Below are positions 60,523 through 64,000 of a stretch of 64,000 nucleotides of DNA, one piece after another. Position 1 is the stretch's first letter. The number at the start of each line of letters is the position of its first letter. Under the pieces are notes generated by a model that did not search any database, had not been told where the DNA came from, and was given only the letters and a program-made list of their open reading frames with translations. The position numbers were made by a program, and so were the translations under genes. This stretch comes from Neurospora intermedia. Its lineage: Eukaryota > Ascomycota > Sordariomycetes > Sordariales > Sordariaceae. The DNA lies in NCBI GenBank assembly GCA_037102815.1, contig BTPP01000008.1, forward strand, positions 186,001-250,000, read 5' to 3'.

Positions 60523-60602
60523 AACTTCTTTTATACGTCGGTACTATTAGAATATAGACCTATATTAATACGTTCGGCGTATTTTTAATTAAATTCTCCT
60601 TT
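60523..60602 (+). repeat. ~80-base direct repeat, copy 2
   Basis: Matches copy 1 in the same orientation with transition-type differences; start-to-start distance is 536 bases. Could be decayed element ends or a duplicated segment. Confidence 0.8.
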
Positions 60603-60893
60603 AGTTACTATTAGAATTTAGGGGGGTTAAGCCCCGACAAAATTCGAATTTAAGCCTCAATTAGGTTAATTACACTATTATTTTTAAATGATAGTATTTA
60701 GTATATTGGGTAGTTTAAAGACCTTTTAATAATAGGCTTAGAATTATTAATATAATATATTAATCCTATAGTAATTGTTTGTATACTATTAAGTTCGGAT
60801 TATTACTTCTCTATAAAAAGTTTCGAGTAATAGTTTAGTAAATTTAGCAAAGTTCGTTAGGATGCCGGGAAAATAGCGCTAAAAGGTTCGCTC

Positions 60894-61245
60894 CTAAATA
60901 GTATTTAATAGCGTATAAATAGGTTTAATAAACTTTATATTAAAGTTTCGAGGACCTACATCTCTATATACGCTCCAATCCGTATTTATTACAATAGGCA
61001 GATACTTCTCAAAAATTTTATAAATATTTTCCGTAAACGTTTCTTTAAGGTTGTTTATAGTCTCCTTTATTACGTCCTCTTTCGTTAATAGCTTTTTCTC
61101 TTCGCCGGCTTTAGGGTTAGAGTTTTCCTTATCGTTTAAATCAAATATTTCGGAATCCGTACCGTATTCATCGCTATCGTTATCGCTATCGTTATTACTA
61201 TCGCTATCGCTATTATTATTATTATTAATAGGATTATTATTACAC
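60894..61245 (-). other. Stop-free ~116-codon frame inside AT-rich DNA
   Basis: On the minus strand an open stretch without start codon reads Asn-rich, then an acidic Ser-Asp run (SDSDSNNDSDNDSDEYGTD), then FDLNDKENSNPKAGEEKKLL, a helix-like KEDVIKETINNLKETFTENI and WSVYRDVGPRNFNIKFIKP before a TAG. Stop-free length is unusual here. It may be the 3' exon of a decayed or still partly coding transposon gene. No domain recognised. Confidence 0.4.
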
Positions 61246-61327
61246 TATTTCTAGAAGATATAAGGCTATTTCTAGAAGATATAAGGCTATTTCTAGAAGA
61301 TATAATGCTATTGCTAGAAGATAGTAA
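61244..61327. repeat. 21-base tandem repeat, 4 copies
   Basis: Units of CTATTTCTAGAAGATATAAG plus G; copies 1 and 2 are identical, copies 3 and 4 diverge slightly. Confidence 0.9.
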
Positions 61328-61946
61328 TAGAAAAAAAAGGTAGAAAAAAAAGACCCATACTAAATTCAAACCGGCGACTTACTACCCGGCCGGTTATAGC
61401 TCCGTTACTTACTACCCGGCCGACCCTAACTCTAAATTTCTAATCCTACCTACCCAATTTAAAATAAAATTTTATATAGGGTTTTTATTACTTATAAATA
61501 TTAAACGTTAGTATTAAAGTCTTTCAAATAAGAAAAAGTAATAATAATAATAATAAAGAAACGAAAAATGCCTTAAAGAAAATTAATATAAAAGAATATT
61601 AAGAAAATAATAATAAGAAAATAGTAAAGAACTAAGAATAAAAATAAATAATAATAAAGAAGCTATAATAAATAAGAAAATTATAAAAAAAAAATAATAG
61701 TAAAAAAAATTTAAGTAAAAAGTATAATAATAAAGAAATAATAGTAAAGTAAATATAAAATAATTTATATAAATATAAGTATTTAACTTTTTATAGGAGG
61801 TTAGTAACCCCCGCACCCTTAAGTAACAATTCGTAAACTATTATTTTGACGGCGTAGGGGAACTACCCTCCTACTCCCTCCGGGTTCGAAATTTCTTAAC
61901 GTACTAACGTAGTAACTAGGATACGCTTTCTATTAAAAAACCACTT

Positions 61947-62354
61947 ATATTTAGGAAAAAACCCTACTAGAGAGAACCCCTAGTAGGGTAAAAATTTAGT
62001 AGTGTAAGATATATTTAGAGAAAAACCCTACTAGAGAGAACCCTTAATAAAGTAAAAACCTAATAGTATAAAATATATTTAGAGAAAAATTCTACTAGAG
62101 AGAACCCCTAGTAGAGTAAAAACCTAATAGTGTAAAACGTATAAAAATAATAGTTAGAAATTTATTCTAGGGGTATAAGTACCCCTAAAGTAATAAAGTA
62201 AAAATAAATTAATTATATTTGGGAAAAACCTTATTAGAGAGAACCCCTAGTAAAGTAAAAACCTAATAATATAAAAATATATAAAAATAATAATTAGAAA
62301 TTCATTCTAAGGGTATAAGTACCCCTAAAGTAATAAAGTAGAAATAAGTTAATT
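61947..62354. repeat. 64-base / 140-base tandem array
   Basis: Three starts of ATATTTAGAGAAAAACCCTA-type units at 61947, 62011 and 62075 (period 64), then two larger 140-base units starting at 62075 and 62215. The extra part holds GGGGTATAAGTACCCC, a perfect short inverted repeat. Confidence 0.85.
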
Positions 62355-62509
62355 TAGGGGTTTAATTTTTTTAATCCCTTTACTACCCGTCGATAAATTT
62401 AGGTTTAAAAAAATTAAACCCTAATTAAATTAAATTTTACAATTCTAATTTACTTATTAATAGGATTAGAATTATAAACTCTAAAATAATTATTTATTTT
62501 ATCTAACCG

Positions 62510-62770
62510 GTCTTAATCCAACCCTAAAAATCTAACCAGTCTAATATAATTATTAACTATACTCCAAATCGATAAGCTAACTACGACGGTCTCTAATAGC
62601 AATTTTAATCCAACCCTAAAAATCTAATAACAGTCTAATATAATTATTAACTATATTCTAAATCAATAGGCTAATTACGACGGTCTTTAATAGTAGTCTT
62701 AATCCAACCCTAAAAATTTAATAATAGTCTAATATAGTTATTAATTATATTCTAAATCGATAGACTAACC
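62510..62770. repeat. 92-94-base tandem repeat, 3 copies
   Basis: Copies begin TAATCCAACCCTAAAAAT at 62514, 62606 and 62700, followed by AGTCTAATATAATTATTAA; ACGACGGTCT occurs between copies 1/2 and 2/3. Confidence 0.88.
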
Positions 62771-63646
62771 GTTAATATTTATAGGGTATTCCTTAATATT
62801 AAACGATTCTTCTTAGATTATTAATTAGATAGAGTCCAATTAAAGTTAAGGGGGTTTTGAGTGTATAAAACGTTGATACTCCGGTAGACCGTAGGGTAAC
62901 TACGCACTAAATTACTCTAAAAAATAAGACTAAGTTTCCTTTGTAGGATACTCTTTATATTTCCTATCGGACTATTTCCCGTCGCTCTAATTATTAATAA
63001 CTATATTCTAAAAAAATATTTTTATAATAGTTAATTATTCTTAATTAATAAAAATATCCTTAATAAATACTTTTATAATAATTAGTTTCTAATAAATTAG
63101 ATTTTTACTTCTATTTATTAAATACTTATACCCCTAAATATCCCTAAATTATAATTAAGAGTAGTATTAAACAAACCGACCCTAAAAGTTCTTATGTAGG
63201 TTAATTAATAAATTAAATTATAGTACTCTTATATAAATTAATTTACCACTACTAAATCGGGTTATTTAATAGGGATACTCTATTATCTAAAAATAATAAA
63301 GGGAGTCGTAGTATTATTATTATTTAACAATATAAATTAGTTTTTATATTAAGATAAACCTTTCCCCTACGCCTAATATATTATAGGGTACTTAATAAAA
63401 TTTTAATAATCTATATATTACTATACTTAAGATTTAAAACCGAGGACGATATTCTACTTAGAGGTACCTAGGCCTAAAAGCCCTAGTAGCCCCCTAGTAG
63501 AATATAGAATAAAATTGGATTTATTAATTAAATTTAATATTATTTAAATTTATTTTAAATTCTATAAAAGAGTACCTAGGAAGACCTAGGCAACTCTCTC
63601 GTAGTAATACTTTAACTCTATATATAGCTATATACCTAATTATAAA

Positions 63647-64000
63647 TATATAACCCTTTATAAGAACCTATTATATAACCCTATATACGGTTATAAACCT
63701 AATTATAAGTATATAACCCTCTATAAGAACCTACTATACGACCTTATATACAATTATAAACCCGGCTATAGGTATATAACCCTCTATAAGAACCTACTAT
63801 ACAACCCTATATACAGTTACAAACCCGGCTACAGGTATATAACCCTCTATAAGAACCTACTATACAACCCTATATACAATTACAAATTTAACTATAGGTA
63901 TATAACCCTTTATAAGAACTTACTATACGACCCTATATACAGTCGCAAACTTAGTTATAGGTATATAACCTTCTATAAGAACCTACTATATAACCCTATA
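63647..64000. repeat. 63-base tandem array running off the window
   Basis: Copies start with TATATAACCC at 63647, 63710, 63773, 63836, 63899 and 63962; the last is cut by the window end. A degraded partial copy may precede at about 63610. Differences between copies are mostly C/T and G/A transitions. The period is a multiple of three. Confidence 0.92.

Larger units (their letters stand above)
56386..64000. mobile_element. AT-rich, RIP-degraded repeat block (continues past the window)
   Basis: From about 56.39 kb the sequence changes abruptly to TA-rich DNA with few CpA and TpG and stop codons in every frame, and stays so to the window end. It contains a decayed MULE-type transposase, direct repeats and at least four tandem arrays. 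This is the look of nested transposons mutated by RIP in a heterochromatic island. Ends and individual element borders cannot be fixed. Confidence 0.85.

Noticed and set aside
61370-61425. Possible RIP-mutated tRNA-derived (SINE-like) pieces, minus strand, with a GGTTTGAATTT B-box-like motif; a similar GGGTTCGAAATT lies at about 61882
   Set aside because: Neither can be folded by eye into a complete cloverleaf and no A box is convincing, so no tRNA or SINE is called.

Overview
The window is nuclear DNA of a filamentous ascomycete (Pezizomycotina, most likely a Sordariomycete). Genes have one to four exons. Most introns are 56-174 nt, with GTAAGT/GTATGT-type donors, CTAAC/CTGAC-type branch points and YAG acceptors. 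Intergenic spacers are long and full of microsatellites and TAGGTACCTA-type motifs. Two blocks show the base composition left by repeat-induced point mutation (RIP): many TpA, few CpA, and stop codons where Gln or Trp codons are expected. Exon models below were built by hand from reading frame, splice signals and continuity of protein families.

Layout. 1.5-3.2 kb: Met/Gly-rich, coiled-coil protein of regulator type. About 5.3-5.7 kb: relic of a rhodopsin-domain (PTH11-type) membrane protein. 9.9-11.1 kb: formate/nitrite transporter (FNT) with four exons. 11.3-13.9 kb: gene-free stretch dense in TAGGTA motifs. 15.0-15.7 kb: small secreted DUF4360-type protein. 17.0-21.3 kb: a RIP-damaged Tc1/mariner-like transposon with about 66-72 bp terminal inverted repeats and two convergent reading frames, a DDE transposase and a long unidentified frame. 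23.9-26.1 kb: MATE transporter. 28.5-30.3 kb, minus strand: MFS (DHA1-type) drug:H+ antiporter. 37.2-38.8 kb: two BED-like C2HC fingers fused to a DUF3237 domain. 40.1-41.3 kb: dead tannase/feruloyl esterase gene. 42.0-44.0 kb: CmcJ/AsaB-type oxidoreductase with unusually long introns. 52.8-54.0 kb: bHLH transcription factor. 56.4-64.0 kb: a continuous AT-rich RIP block with a dead MULE-type transposase, direct repeats and several decayed tandem arrays that run off the window edge.

The genes do not form an obvious pathway. Three intact transporters, a secreted protein, an accessory oxidoreductase and two relics lie among long gene-poor spacers. Together with the RIP-damaged transposons this looks like an accessory, repeat-bordered chromosomal region. 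The least explained item is the two-gene mariner-like element, whose second gene spans about 878 codons in one frame and matches no family I recognise.
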